Shown here: positions 51,580 through 60,304 of the stretch, one piece after another
Layout of the letters: every line of letters begins with the position of its first letter
Position numbering within the stretch: position 1 is the first letter of the stretch
Source: Nocardia rhamnosiphila NBRC 108938
Lineage (GTDB): Bacteria; Actinomycetota; Actinomycetes; Mycobacteriales; Mycobacteriaceae
Direction: 5' to 3'
Assembly (NCBI RefSeq): GCF_000720425.1
Contig: NZ_JOAJ01000008.1
Coordinates: 124,001 to 188,000 of the forward strand
DNA: 64,000 nt
The notes under the pieces: generated by a model
What the model was told of the DNA's origin: nothing
Database searches by the model: none
Seen by the model: the letters and a program-made list of their open reading frames with translations, nothing else
Made by a program: the position numbers and the translations under genes

Positions 51580-53865
51580 TTACCGAGTCTCTGCCCAGGC
51601 GAGGAACTGCTGGGCGGTGAAGACCGGTTTCGCGAACTTGATCGCCTGTTTGGCCTTCCCCGACTGTGTGCCGGCCTCGGCGGCGACCAGTGCCTCGCAT
51701 TTCGTCTTGGTGACGGTGGCGACGGGCACGAGTCCGCACTTTTCGGATAGGCGCTCCAGTTCGGTTCGGTCCCAGGGTTTTCCGGCGTCGTCTGTGAAGC
51801 TTCCGGTGAAGCAGACACGCGCGCCGGATATCAGAATCGCGGCGAGATCGGCCGAGGGCAGGGCGGAAGCGGGGGCGAGGAGCGGATACCCGAGCTTCCG
51901 TTCCAGGTCGCGGAGCAGAGTTCGGGTGTCGTCGTCGGGCCTGGTCTTCGCGGCCGAGGCGCGCAGCTGTTCGGCGAGGACTTCTTCGCGGGACTTGTCG
52001 GCGGGGAGTACGCCGTCGGCCCGGAAACAGTCCGGTCCGCCGCCCCGGCACAGCAGATATCCGGAGGCGGGAGCGGCAGGCAGGAAAACACCGGCACTCG
52101 GCGGCGGTACCGGCCGGCGTGTGACGATATCGCGGACGGTGCGGGCGCGGTCGATCGCGCGCGGTGCGTCGAGGCGCTCCCGGTCCGCCGGCGTGAGTTC
52201 GGCCGGGGTCAGGTCGCTGCCGATGGGCATGGCGACGGCGGAACCGTTGCGTTTGAGTTCGGCGTCGATGTAGCGGAGGTGGCGGTCGATATCGGCGCCG
52301 ATCGGGGTCCGCCCCACCAGATACGGGGCGAGCGCGGCCCAGGCCAGGGGCAGGGTCGGTGCGAGGAGGACGTCGGCGGCCGCGATGCCGTAGTCCGCGC
52401 GGGCGGCTCCTAGATCGCGTTCCGGGTTGATCAGGGTAGTGATCTCGGTGCCGTCGTCGGTGATCAGGGCGAATTCCACCGGCCGCGGGTGATCGTAGCG
52501 GCCGTATTCGCCGACTGTGCAGATGCCCAGGTACACCGGACCGAGCGAGGCCGGGGCGCGCTCGCCCGCGGCAAGGAACCGTCGGACCCGCAGATCGGTC
52601 TTCAGGTCTTTGACCGCGACGGGACGCCGCAAGACCAGGCCCGCCATCGACGTGCAGCGGCTGAGCGCGACATACAGTTGTCCATCGGCGAAGGTCCCAC
52701 CGGTGAGGTCGACTACGAGACGGTCCAGTGTCTGGCCCTGCCCTTTGTGGATCGTGATGGCCCAGGCCAGCCGGAACGGCAGCTGGGTGAAGGTGCCGGC
52801 AACCTCGTTGCGGAGGGTTCCGGCCTCGACGACCGGCCGGGTGATCTCCCAGGTATGCGGACGGACGTCCACGCGGATACCGGCGGGAAGTTTCACCGTG
52901 ACGACGGGTGTGCCGTCCTCGATCCGGAATGCGACGACTCGGCCGATCGTGCCGTTCGCCCATCTGCCCATACCGTCGTTGGTCAGGAGCATGATCTGCG
53001 CACCGACCTTGTAGGTGAGTTGGCGTTCGGTCGGCCTGTCGAAGCCGTCCAACTGCCCGGTTTCCGTCGCGTGAGAGGTGATTTCGGGTTGATCCAGCCG
53101 GCGGAGTTGATCCCGGTTCCGCCGGTCCGCACTCTTGTTGGTGGTGGTCAGGGTCAGCCAGAACTCGTGGACCGGTGGCCGGAAATCCGCTTCGGTTCGG
53201 GCGTTCAGTTCCCCCAGGAGCCGCGGATCGATCGTGCCCGCGCGGATCGCGCCAAGGATCTCCAGCAGGCGCGCGTCGCCGACCTGACGGAACACCCGGG
53301 TCAGCTCGATGGTCGGGAATCGTTCCGGCGTGTAGCAATCGGCGGAGAAGAAGTAGGGCGACTCGTACCGTGTGGTGAAGAACTCCGATTCGCTGTCCAG
53401 CACGACGGGCGGCAGCTGGAACAGATCGCCGACCAGCACGAGCTGCACTCCGCCGAAAGCTGCACCACGCCGGGGACCGTACCGTTGCAGTGCGGCCGCG
53501 AGCATATCCAGCAGATCCGCCCGGATCATCGATGCTTCGTCGATGACGAGCGTGTCGAGCTCACGCAGGGTGGGGGCGAATCGCGCGGGGAAGTACCGGC
53601 CGCTGCGGACTTCGTCGAGGGTGGTCTCGGGCCGGAACGAGAACAGATTGTGAATGGTGTGGCCGCCTACGTTCAACGCCGCTATACCGGTCGGCGCGGC
53701 CACGAGCACCTTGCGTTCGGTCGTGCGGAGAAATTCGCGGATCAGCGTGGATTTACCGGTGCCGGCCTTGCCGGTCAGGAAGAGGCTGTCACCGCGCGCC
53801 AAGCGGTCGAGCGCTCCGGCGAACTCCGCCGTCAAGGTGATCCCGGCACTCTCGGTGGTCGTCAT
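51580..53865 (-). CDS. Pif1-type helicase with a C-terminal BRCT domain
   Basis: This 761-residue protein has a Pif1-type SF1B helicase core: Walker A GKAGTGKST (32-40), DEAS (109-112), GDLFQLPP (146-153), IHKGQGQTLD and YVALSRCTSMAGL. Residues about 480-590 look like a degenerate DEDD exonuclease fold (VEFALITDDGTEITTLINPE). Residues about 680-760 form a BRCT domain (ARVCFTGSFTDDAGKPWDR, then a CGLVPVATVTKTKCEALVA strand-helix). BRCT domains bind partner proteins or DNA ends. ATG at 53865 is used. The combination suggests a role in DNA repair or replication fork work; a defence role is also possible. Confidence 0.85.
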   Translation of the reverse strand: MTTTESAGITLTAEFAGALDRLARGDSLFLTGKAGTGKSTLIREFLRTTERKVLVAAPTGIAALNVGGHTIHNLFSFRPETTLDEVRSGRYFPARFAPTLRELDTLVIDEASMIRADLLDMLAAALQRYGPRRGAAFGGVQLVLVGDLFQLPPVVLDSESEFFTTRYESPYFFSADCYTPERFPTIELTRVFRQVGDARLLEILGAIRAGTIDPRLLGELNARTEADFRPPVHEFWLTLTTTNKSADRRNRDQLRRLDQPEITSHATETGQLDGFDRPTERQLTYKVGAQIMLLTNDGMGRWANGTIGRVVAFRIEDGTPVVTVKLPAGIRVDVRPHTWEITRPVVEAGTLRNEVAGTFTQLPFRLAWAITIHKGQGQTLDRLVVDLTGGTFADGQLYVALSRCTSMAGLVLRRPVAVKDLKTDLRVRRFLAAGERAPASLGPVYLGICTVGEYGRYDHPRPVEFALITDDGTEITTLINPERDLGAARADYGIAAADVLLAPTLPLAWAALAPYLVGRTPIGADIDRHLRYIDAELKRNGSAVAMPIGSDLTPAELTPADRERLDAPRAIDRARTVRDIVTRRPVPPPSAGVFLPAAPASGYLLCRGGGPDCFRADGVLPADKSREEVLAEQLRASAAKTRPDDDTRTLLRDLERKLGYPLLAPASALPSADLAAILISGARVCFTGSFTDDAGKPWDRTELERLSEKCGLVPVATVTKTKCEALVAAEAGTQSGKAKQAIKFAKPVFTAQQFLAWAETR

Positions 53866-54274
53866 ATGTCGTCCCGCGGCTCTCTTCGTCTGTTCACCGG
53901 TCCCGGCCGCACGCGATCCGCGAATTCTGCCGGGAAATCCGCGATGGCCGGGCTGTTCAGCTCTTCGGGCATGAGGCAATAGCCGGCTCCGGCTTTCGAG
54001 CCGTTCGGCCGCGCCGTGCCCAACCCCGCGATGCCGCCGGCAGCGCCGAAACAGCAGTGGAGTACCCCGTACCCGCCCTCACCGTGACGGATCCGCACCC
54101 GGTTGTGTGTTGTGCGCTGTGCGCGCTCACCTGTGCGCGTTGCTGGGCTGCGATGTGAGAACGGGGAGTCGAACCCCTCGCACTGCCCTCCGTGCGCCAG
54201 GAGGTGACCGATTGCCCGTCGGTCCAGCGGGTCGGTGCGCGCCTCCGTACCGGCTACCTGCTCCACTGCTGTGG
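53866..54274. other. non-coding stretch with a tRNA T-arm-like element
   Basis: No supported gene. The minus strand at 54162-54180 contains a T-arm-like GGGG-TTCGACT-CCCC but no complete cloverleaf could be drawn around it. It may be a tRNA remnant or chance. Confidence 0.4.
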
Positions 54275-54745
54275 TCAATCCAGTAGGTCGACCTCCCAGT
54301 TGGCGCGCTGGATCCGCACATCCAGTTCACGCAGCTGCGCGGCCAGCCCATCGGCCTGCGCGCGGAGTTCGGCGACCGGCAGCGCGGACAGGATCTTCAA
54401 CTCCGACCGGAGCTGTCGCGCGTAACCACCCCGGTTCTTGCCCGCGGCCGCGTCCGCCGCGTCGGTGATCACCGAATGCCGCAACCGCAGCGCGTCCCGG
54501 CGAGCGAGCGCATCGGTCAGGGTGCCGTCCGGGCCGATGTTCGTGGCGGCGTTGGTGCGATTGATCCGCCGGATCAGCGTTTCGTACTCTTCGAGCACTT
54601 CGCCGGCTTCGCCGAGTAGCGCCGCCGCGTCCTCGGCGGGCTCCTCGCCCTCCTGGAACCGGGCGTTGCCGACGATCCGGGCGCGCAGCTGTTCGACACG
54701 GCGCACCGCGTCCGCACGCAACGACAGAGCCTCTGCTGGCTTCAC
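54275..54745 (-). CDS. DIP1984 family protein
   Basis: This 156-residue protein is all-helical with long amphipathic stretches and matches the DIP1984 family: ALSLRADAVRRVEQLRARIVG, RINRTNAATNIGPDGTLTDALARRD and RELDVRIQRANWEVDLL are conserved. The family is sometimes called septicolysin-like, but its function is unknown. GTG at 54745 corresponds to the usual family start at the first conserved helix; upstream in-frame starts at 54763 or 54823 add unconserved residues. It stands alone on the minus strand. Confidence 0.8.
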   Translation of the reverse strand: MKPAEALSLRADAVRRVEQLRARIVGNARFQEGEEPAEDAAALLGEAGEVLEEYETLIRRINRTNAATNIGPDGTLTDALARRDALRLRHSVITDAADAAAGKNRGGYARQLRSELKILSALPVAELRAQADGLAAQLRELDVRIQRANWEVDLLD

Positions 54746-54850
54746 ATCCCTACTTTCGGTCACGACCACGAAGGTTCCACAAGCTTGCCATGCACTACTG
54801 GCCATCCAGATCGCTGCGATCAACCGATGGACGAAACCAGTGTGGGCGGG

Positions 54851-55186
54851 CTAATCGTCGGCGGCAACTATGAGTCGGAGAGACCCTCCTGTCGTGTCGA
54901 TCGTGACGATCTCGTGGAACTCGGTGTAGATGAACCCGTAGTCATTGACAGCCGAGGAGTCGAGTCCGGACAGTGTGACGATGTCTGTGGCAGTGCGAGC
55001 CGGCTCGAATACGTTCCGGTCGATCACCTGGCGTAGCGCATCCGGAACAACACCGCACTGATCGATCCAGCGCGTCAGCAGTGCGATTACGGGTTGGGTT
55101 CGGAGTCCCCCCGGGATCAGCCATGAGGACGAAGCTATCAGAGTTGGTATGGCAAGTGCCCCTGTCGAATAGGCCGCCGGCGTCAT
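54851..55186 (-). CDS. hypothetical protein
   Basis: This 111-residue frame encodes a protein with a hydrophobic N-terminal part (GALAIPTLIASSSWLIPGG), a helical middle (VIALLTRWIDQCGVVPDALRQVI) and a strand-rich end (FIYTEFHEIVTIDTTGGSLRLIVAADD). The amino acid composition looks protein-like, unlike shadow frames around it. I recognise no family, and there is no strong ribosome binding site. It lies 105 bp upstream of the DIP1984 gene in the same direction. Confidence 0.5.
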   Translation of the reverse strand: MTPAAYSTGALAIPTLIASSSWLIPGGLRTQPVIALLTRWIDQCGVVPDALRQVIDRNVFEPARTATDIVTLSGLDSSAVNDYGFIYTEFHEIVTIDTTGGSLRLIVAADD

Positions 55187-55262
55187 GAGGGCAAAGTGTG
55201 TCCGGTGGGCATAACGAGGCGGCCGGGTTCGGGTGATCAGCCGGACTGCCTACGCTCGGAGC

Positions 55263-55586
55263 GTGGACGATCAGGATCAGTACGCGCGGTACGCGGCGGA
55301 TCGGCAGGTGCTCCGGGCGATCGGCGCCCATCTCGGTAGCGAGGTCGGCCGGGTGGAAGTGCGGATCCCCCGGGCAATGGCTGAATCCGCGATGGCCGCG
55401 TGGAATCGAGACGAGTCGGATGACATGGGCGAGGAGAGCCGGGAACAGGGCGCGTTGCGTGAGGACGCGGCGGAGCTGGCCCTGATCGGGCTGGCGATCG
55501 ACGAGCGCGGGGTGTGGAACGGTGACGATGTCGTGGTCGATCTGGATATCGCCCGGATCGCCGCGGCACTTCGTGCGGTGCGGTAG
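55263..55586 (+). CDS. hypothetical acidic protein
   Basis: This 107-residue protein is acidic and probably mixed alpha/beta (RQVLRAIGAHLGSEVGRVEVRIPRAMAESAMAAW, quoted in part; then EDAAELALIGLAIDERGVWNGDDVVVDLD). GTG at 55263 follows a TACGCT box (55251-55256) by six bases, so a leaderless start is likely and supports a real gene. No family is recognised and no catalytic motif is visible. Confidence 0.6.
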   Translation: MDDQDQYARYAADRQVLRAIGAHLGSEVGRVEVRIPRAMAESAMAAWNRDESDDMGEESREQGALREDAAELALIGLAIDERGVWNGDDVVVDLDIARIAAALRAVR

Positions 55587-55692
55587 GCGGTCCGCAATCG
55601 AGGGGGTACGGAAGAGGTGGCCGGCGCGATCCCGCTCCGCTGGTAGTCGCAAGCCCCGACACCCCGCTGCTCGGAAGGACGCGGGGGAGTGA

Positions 55693-55860
55693 GTGGTAAC
55701 GGTCGTATTTACGAAGTTCGTCCAGGAGAAGTTCGAGGGTGTCACCGTCGGGGGTAACGGACACCTGTACGTGGTCACCGATAACGACGGCCTGGACGAC
55801 GCCAATGGTGAAACGGTGTTCCTGGACCGCGGGCCGGCCGGGTCCGCACTCGGCGGATAG
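55693..55860 (+). pseudogene. C-terminal fragment of an esterase-like phytase-family protein
   Basis: A 55-codon frame starts directly after a TGA at 55690 and ends in TAG. It encodes KFVQEKFEGVTVGGNGHLYV, then VTDNDGLDDANGETVFLDRG. This matches the C-terminal end of the esterase-like activity of phytase family, where the pattern KxEGLAxGxDGxLYVVTDND is typical. The rest of the gene is absent, and no promoter or ribosome binding site is seen. It is read as a remnant after deletion of the 5' part. Confidence 0.5.
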
Positions 55861-56070
55861 CTCGGCGTCGATCTCGCCGCCGGGCACGAAGCCCGCCGGC
55901 GAGGTCGGCCATCCCCTCAGGCCACCGCGGCGTGGAATCCTGGGCATCGCCTTGTCGAAGATCACCGACCTTGTGTCGTTCCTGCGAGCGCGGGCACGCG
56001 TTCACGCCCGGTCTCGGGACCGTCGGAAGGACTCACTGCCTGTGCTGGGGCATGAGGAGACGGAATCGTA
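55861..56070. other. intergenic region upstream of the reductase-like gene
   Basis: No supported gene. It leads into the AT-rich site at 56071-56100. Confidence 0.4.
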
Positions 56071-56100
56071 TATTCTTCCATTTAAATATTTGGATGGAGG
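56071..56100. promoter_or_regulatory. AT-rich imperfect palindrome, likely ArsR operator
   Basis: TATTCTTCCATTTAAATATT followed by TGGATGG forms an imperfect inverted repeat (TCCA near 56078 with TGGA near 56092 around an AT core). This AT-rich island in GC-rich DNA overlaps the promoter region of the reductase-like/ArsR pair, as ArsR-type operators do. Confidence 0.55.
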
Positions 56101-56105
56101 AACGG

Positions 56106-57038
56106 ATGCGGATCCTAGTGGTGGGCGATGGTGCGCTCGGGCAGGTTTTCGGGCTGCGGCTCGGGCTCGGTGGGGCGGCCGTGAGCTATCAGGTCAAGCC
56201 CGGACGGGCCGGTTGGGGTGGCACCGGGCGCACGCTGTATCGGCTGCGCCGGTTCGGCGGTCCGGTCGCCGAGCGACTGCGGCCCGAGGGCGTACACGCC
56301 GAGACCCCGGACGGGCCTTGGGACATGGTCTGGTTGTGCGTGTCCTCGACCGCGCTGCGCGGGTCGTGGCTGCCCGGCTTGCGAGACGCGGTCGGCGACG
56401 CGACCGTGGTCACCATCGGGCAGGATCTGCACGATCGGGAGGTGCTGGAGCGGGTGTGGCCGGCCGAGCGGATCGTGCAGGTGGTGCCGTCCCTGTTCGC
56501 CTACTCCGCGCCGTTGACCGGTGAGGTGCCGGCGCCGGGGATCGCGTACTGGGTGCCACCCGGTTCGGCATTGAAGGTGCTCGGTGAACCGGCTCGAGCG
56601 GAGGCGGTGGCGAGCGCGTTGCGCGCCGGTGGCCTGCGTGCCCGCCGGTCCACCCGGGCGGGTACCGGCGAACACGTCGCCGCGCTGATGGTGCCCTATA
56701 TCGCTGCGCTGGAGGCGGTGGGCTGGTCGCTGCCCGCGCTGCTCTCGGACATCGGACCGGCGGTCGAGGCCGGCGGGGAAGCCTCGGCGGTTGTCGCCGC
56801 GCAAGCCGGGGGCCGCCGGGTCCGTACGCCGAAGTGGGTGGCCCGGTCGGTACTGCGGCTGTTGTGGGTGCTGCCCCCGTTCGCCCTGGGCCGCTACTTG
56901 GCAGCCCATTTCACCAAGGTGGCCGATCAGACCAGGCTGATGCTCGATGGTTGGATCGCCGAAGGCGAAACCCGGGCGCTGCCGGTGACCCGTCTGCGCG
57001 AGCTGCGGAATCGTCTTTCCGCCCGGGAAACGGCGTGA
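56106..57038 (+). CDS. ketopantoate reductase-like oxidoreductase
   Basis: This 310-residue protein has the N-terminal Rossmann fold of 2-dehydropantoate 2-reductases (MRILVVGDGALGQVFGLRLG) and a helical C-terminal half. Catalytic Lys of PanE is not clearly placed, so another substrate is possible. GGAGG at 56097-56101 precedes the ATG by four bases. Its stop overlaps the ArsR gene start (GTGA), so both are translated together and probably controlled from the AT-rich site upstream. Confidence 0.72.
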   Translation: MRILVVGDGALGQVFGLRLGLGGAAVSYQVKPGRAGWGGTGRTLYRLRRFGGPVAERLRPEGVHAETPDGPWDMVWLCVSSTALRGSWLPGLRDAVGDATVVTIGQDLHDREVLERVWPAERIVQVVPSLFAYSAPLTGEVPAPGIAYWVPPGSALKVLGEPARAEAVASALRAGGLRARRSTRAGTGEHVAALMVPYIAALEAVGWSLPALLSDIGPAVEAGGEASAVVAAQAGGRRVRTPKWVARSVLRLLWVLPPFALGRYLAAHFTKVADQTRLMLDGWIAEGETRALPVTRLRELRNRLSARETA

Positions 57039-57391
57039 CCCCCACCGCGGAAAGCGTGCTGGGCACCTTCACCGAATGTCAGCCACTGTTCACCGCGCTC
57101 GGAGACGACCGGCGGCAGGCGATCATCGCCCTGCTGCTGAAAGCCGGTGGGGAGGCAAGCGTGGGAGAGATCGCCGCGCAGCTCGGGCTCTCCCAGCCGG
57201 CTGTCTCGCATCACCTGAAGATTCTGCGTGCGGCGCGACTGCTCACGGTGGAACGGCGTGGCACCCTTCGGTTCTACACGCTCAATGGTGCCGAACTGAC
57301 CGATCTCCTGGCTCCGCTGCGTGAACTCGTGGACCAGATCACCTCCTGCGCCGACCGGCCCGGTCATGAGAGTCGGGGCGGGGCCCGGTAG
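57035..57391 (+). CDS. ArsR family regulator
   Basis: This 118-residue winged-helix repressor has the ArsR core: LFTALGDDRRQAIIALLLKA, SVGEIAAQLGLSQPAVSHHL, KILRAARLLTVERRGTLRFY and a C-terminal dimerisation helix. The classic metal-binding Cys motif (CVCDL) in the recognition helix is absent; the Cys residues at 18 and 109 do not form a known metal site, so it may sense another signal. GTG at 57035 overlaps the stop of the reductase-like gene. Confidence 0.88.
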   Translation: MTPTAESVLGTFTECQPLFTALGDDRRQAIIALLLKAGGEASVGEIAAQLGLSQPAVSHHLKILRAARLLTVERRGTLRFYTLNGAELTDLLAPLRELVDQITSCADRPGHESRGGAR

Positions 57392-57568
57392 GCGGCGAGG
57401 AAATCGGCGCCGGAGCGAATCGCCCGCCCTCCGGCGCCGTGTAGTGGAACGTCGCGCGCCGCCGGTCAGGGATTCGTCGAGCAGCGGACTGCCGTCGGTA
57501 TCTTCGCGCCGGCGTTTGTTTCGGCGCCGGGCAGCAGGCTCCGCCGTCGACCGGGGCACAGTGCGGCC

Positions 57569-58216
57569 CTACTCCTCGTCGGCATCCCATTCGGACTGGC
57601 CGGCGCAGGTAATCCAATGCAACGCATGGAATCGTTCCGCCGTGAGCATAGGATCCAGATCGCCGATTATTTCTCCGGTTTGCTCGTATACATCCTCCAT
57701 GAAGTGATTCAGGAAGAAGTAGTAGTGCAGTTCCGTGAGTATCTCCCGGCCGGGGCGCAGGCCGGCGTCCCGGATGAACGGCTGCAAGGGTTGGCCCAGC
57801 GCCGGTAGATGGTCGGCGACCAGCGCGCCGTCCATCCTTTCGCCGGGATCGACCAGACCCGGAACTCTCCCCGAGGCCCAGAGCAGGACATACAGGGACT
57901 CGGCTCGCCAGGTCAGTGAGTTCGACTGCATCGCCGACTGCTGCCACAGCATCTCCTCTTCGGGCAGGTCGGTCAGCGAGAAAGCCCATTTTTCTCGTTC
58001 GGTCAATTCCTGCAGAAAATCTTCCGCTCGCATCCATTCCGCGACTTCCCTCGGATCCGGATGGAAGAGGATGCCGAGCAGTGCGTGGAGGGCGAGTGTA
58101 CGCCTGGCCAACTCACCGGGATCACGAAGCCGGATGGGGAAGATCTCCTCGATTTCAGGGAGGGAGTCCACTTCCAGCCCGTGCTGTTTCAATCGGTCCT
58201 CTGTCGACAGGGTCAT
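57569..58216 (-). CDS. DUF4272 domain protein
   Basis: This 215-residue protein matches DUF4272: RRTLALHALLGILFHPDPRE, the segment LTEREKWAFSLTDLPEEEML and YVLLWASGRVPGLVDPGERM correspond to the family pattern, and LTELHYYFFLNHFMEDVYEQ precedes an acidic end. Function is unknown. ATG at 58216 follows AGAGAGGAATT, a good ribosome binding site. It stands alone on the minus strand. Confidence 0.82.
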   Translation of the reverse strand: MTLSTEDRLKQHGLEVDSLPEIEEIFPIRLRDPGELARRTLALHALLGILFHPDPREVAEWMRAEDFLQELTEREKWAFSLTDLPEEEMLWQQSAMQSNSLTWRAESLYVLLWASGRVPGLVDPGERMDGALVADHLPALGQPLQPFIRDAGLRPGREILTELHYYFFLNHFMEDVYEQTGEIIGDLDPMLTAERFHALHWITCAGQSEWDADEE

Positions 58217-58592
58217 CGAATTCCTCTCTGTGGCACTATGCGTCACCGAACGCTCGGTGGATTCCTTCGTGCGAAGGGCCGGACGACATGGTCTTCGAAG
58301 GGCAGGGCACGCCGGCCGGGGCGGGCAGCGCCAATTCCGTGTCGATTGCGGAAAGTACTGACGCTCAGCGATTTCCCCCTACGTCTCTACGCCCACGGTC
58401 GAGCCGTCAGTTTTTCGCGCCTCCCCTCCCGGATGCAAATGACAGAAGTCGCGAGGATCGGTCCATGGTCGATGGCCGGCCGAAACACCTTCCTCACCGC
58501 GTCCGAACCGGGTCGCGGGGGCGCTACCGTGTACGCCGACCTGTCACGCGATCCCAGCCGCCCGCTGCGGAAAATTCGGAACGAGGAAGCCC
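58217..58592. other. intergenic region between divergent genes
   Basis: No supported gene; it should carry the promoters of the DUF4272 and Nudix genes. No clear palindrome was found. CATAGT on the minus strand near 58236 is a possible -10 for the DUF4272 gene. Confidence 0.4.
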
Positions 58593-59057
58593 ATGTCGGG
58601 ATATGTTTTCGATACCAAGCACGACCGCTATCCGGTGGCGGCCCACGTCTTTCTCGTCGAGCGCGGCCGAATCCTGTTGTTGCGCCGGGCCGGTCGCGGC
58701 TACGCCGACGGGCGACTCGGGCTGCCGGCCGCCCACGTGGACCGCGGGCAGGCTCTTACCGTGTCGGTGGTCCGTGAGGTCGCCGTGGAACTCGGAATCG
58801 CCGTTGCCCCCGCCGACCTACGCCCGAGCGGCACAATGTTCCGCTGGGCCGGTGAACCCCGGGTCGATATCTTCTTCGCCGCGGAGTCGTGGCAGGGCAC
58901 ACCGGAGATCCGCGAACCACACAAGTGCAGCGAACTCGTCTGGGCCGACCCCGATGACCTACCCGGGGACGCCCTCGATTTCGTGGCCACCGCGTGGGCG
59001 GATGCGAGAGAAGGCCGGATGTTGCGGGAATTCGGCTTTGTGTCGGTCCCGATGTGA
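58593..59057 (+). CDS. Nudix hydrolase
   Basis: This 154-residue protein has the Nudix fold with the box VDRGQALTVSVVREVAVELGI. The REVAVELG core keeps the essential Glu, but the upstream Glu of the standard G-x5-E part is replaced (G-Q-A), so the box is incomplete. Related proteins hydrolyse nucleoside diphosphate derivatives; the substrate is unknown and activity may be reduced. ATG at 58593 follows GAGGAAG at 58580-58586. It lies 174 bp before the beta-lactamase gene on the same strand. Confidence 0.8.
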   Translation: MSGYVFDTKHDRYPVAAHVFLVERGRILLLRRAGRGYADGRLGLPAAHVDRGQALTVSVVREVAVELGIAVAPADLRPSGTMFRWAGEPRVDIFFAAESWQGTPEIREPHKCSELVWADPDDLPGDALDFVATAWADAREGRMLREFGFVSVPM

Positions 59058-59231
59058 ACGTAGCCGGCTTGGAGCGGCGCACCGCTGCCGCACTGCCGAC
59101 AGCCGAGCGTGGTCGGCGGTGCCTGTCACGATGCGTTCGGCTCGGGTGAACTGCGGCGATATCAAGTCCGACCCGTCGGCGGGGGAGTTGCGTATTGGTC
59201 TCGCTCCAGGGTGTGGTGGTGTGCTGCGGGG

Positions 59232-60188
59232 GTGAAACTCTCCGCATTCGTTCAGTTCGTCTCGCTCGATCGCCGGCGACTCGCGGCCGCCGCGCTGGCG
59301 GTGTCCGCGCTCTCGGTGGCCACCGCATGTGACGCCGGCCCCGGTACCACGGTCGCTTCCGCACCCGCGGGCACTACCGGCCAGGTTGTGACGACACAGC
59401 AGTTCGCCGACCTGGAAGCGGCCCACGGCGCGCGACTGGGGGTGTTCGCGCTCGACACCGCCGACGGCCGCAGCGTGGCCTACCGTGACGGTGAGCGGTT
59501 TCCGATGGCCTCCACGTTCAAAGGCCTCGCCTGCGGTGCCTTGCTGCACAAGCATCCGCTGTCCTCGGGGTTCTTCGATCGGGTGATCCAGTATCCGCGC
59601 ACCGATCTCGTCGAGAACTCGCCGGTCACCGAGCAGCATGTCGATACCGGGATGACGGTGGCCGCCCTGTGCGAGGCGGCCATCACGGTGTCGGACAACA
59701 CGGCCGGCAATCAGATCCTGAAACTGCTCGACGGCCCGGCGGGCTTCACCGCGTTCCTCCGCGCCCTCGGTGACACCACCTCGCGACTGGACCGCTGGGA
59801 AACCGAGCTGAATACCGCGATCCCCGGCGACGAACGCGACACCACCACTCCCGCCGCACTGGTCGCCGACTATCGCGCACTGGTAGTCGGCGACAGCCTC
59901 GCGGAACCCGAACGCGCGCAACTGTCCGCGTGGCTCGTCGCCAGCGCGACCGGTGGCAATCGCATCCGAGCGGGGCTGCCCGCCGGCTGGAAGGTCGGCA
60001 ACAAGACCGGGTCCCCGGCCTACGGTTCCGCCCTCGACGTGGCCGTGGCCTGGCCGCCGGGACGGGCCCCGCTGGTCATCGCGGTGCTCACCACCAAATC
60101 CGAGCAGGATGCCGAACCGGACAATGCTCTGGTGGCCGCCGCCGCCCGGGCCGCTGTGGAAGCGCTCGGCACCAGCCCGGCCGGCTGA
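59232..60188 (+). CDS. bla: class A beta-lactamase
   Basis: This 318-residue enzyme has all class A motifs: Ser94-x-x-Lys97 (STFK), SDN (154-156), Glu190 in the WETELN omega-loop, and KTG (258-260). A signal sequence ([20 protein letters not shown]) ends with Cys33 in a lipobox-like ATAC, so it may be membrane-anchored. It hydrolyses penicillins and some cephalosporins. Similar enzymes are known from Nocardia (AST-1, FAR-1). GTG at 59232 follows GGGG. No BlaI/BlaR regulator lies next to it. Confidence 0.95.
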   Translation: MKLSAFVQFVSLDRRRLAAAALAVSALSVATACDAGPGTTVASAPAGTTGQVVTTQQFADLEAAHGARLGVFALDTADGRSVAYRDGERFPMASTFKGLACGALLHKHPLSSGFFDRVIQYPRTDLVENSPVTEQHVDTGMTVAALCEAAITVSDNTAGNQILKLLDGPAGFTAFLRALGDTTSRLDRWETELNTAIPGDERDTTTPAALVADYRALVVGDSLAEPERAQLSAWLVASATGGNRIRAGLPAGWKVGNKTGSPAYGSALDVAVAWPPGRAPLVIAVLTTKSEQDAEPDNALVAAAARAAVEALGTSPAG

Positions 60189-60304
60189 CGCGGTATTCGA
60201 CCACCCTCTGTCGGACCGGGCTGCGGCTCTGCCGACGGCCGGTCGATTCCGGTGACCGGCGCGGCGTAGTCGCGAGACGTGGTCCCGGACCGTACCGCGG
60301 CGGG

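Noticed and set aside
54121..54278. Possible intact tRNA gene around the T-arm-like element
   Set aside because: No 7-bp acceptor stem or anticodon arm of correct size could be formed; only the T-arm resembles a tRNA.
55237..55965. 242-codon minus-strand frame with a protein-like first third
   Set aside because: It runs antisense through the acidic protein gene and the phytase-like remnant; the protein-like part is the mirror of the remnant.
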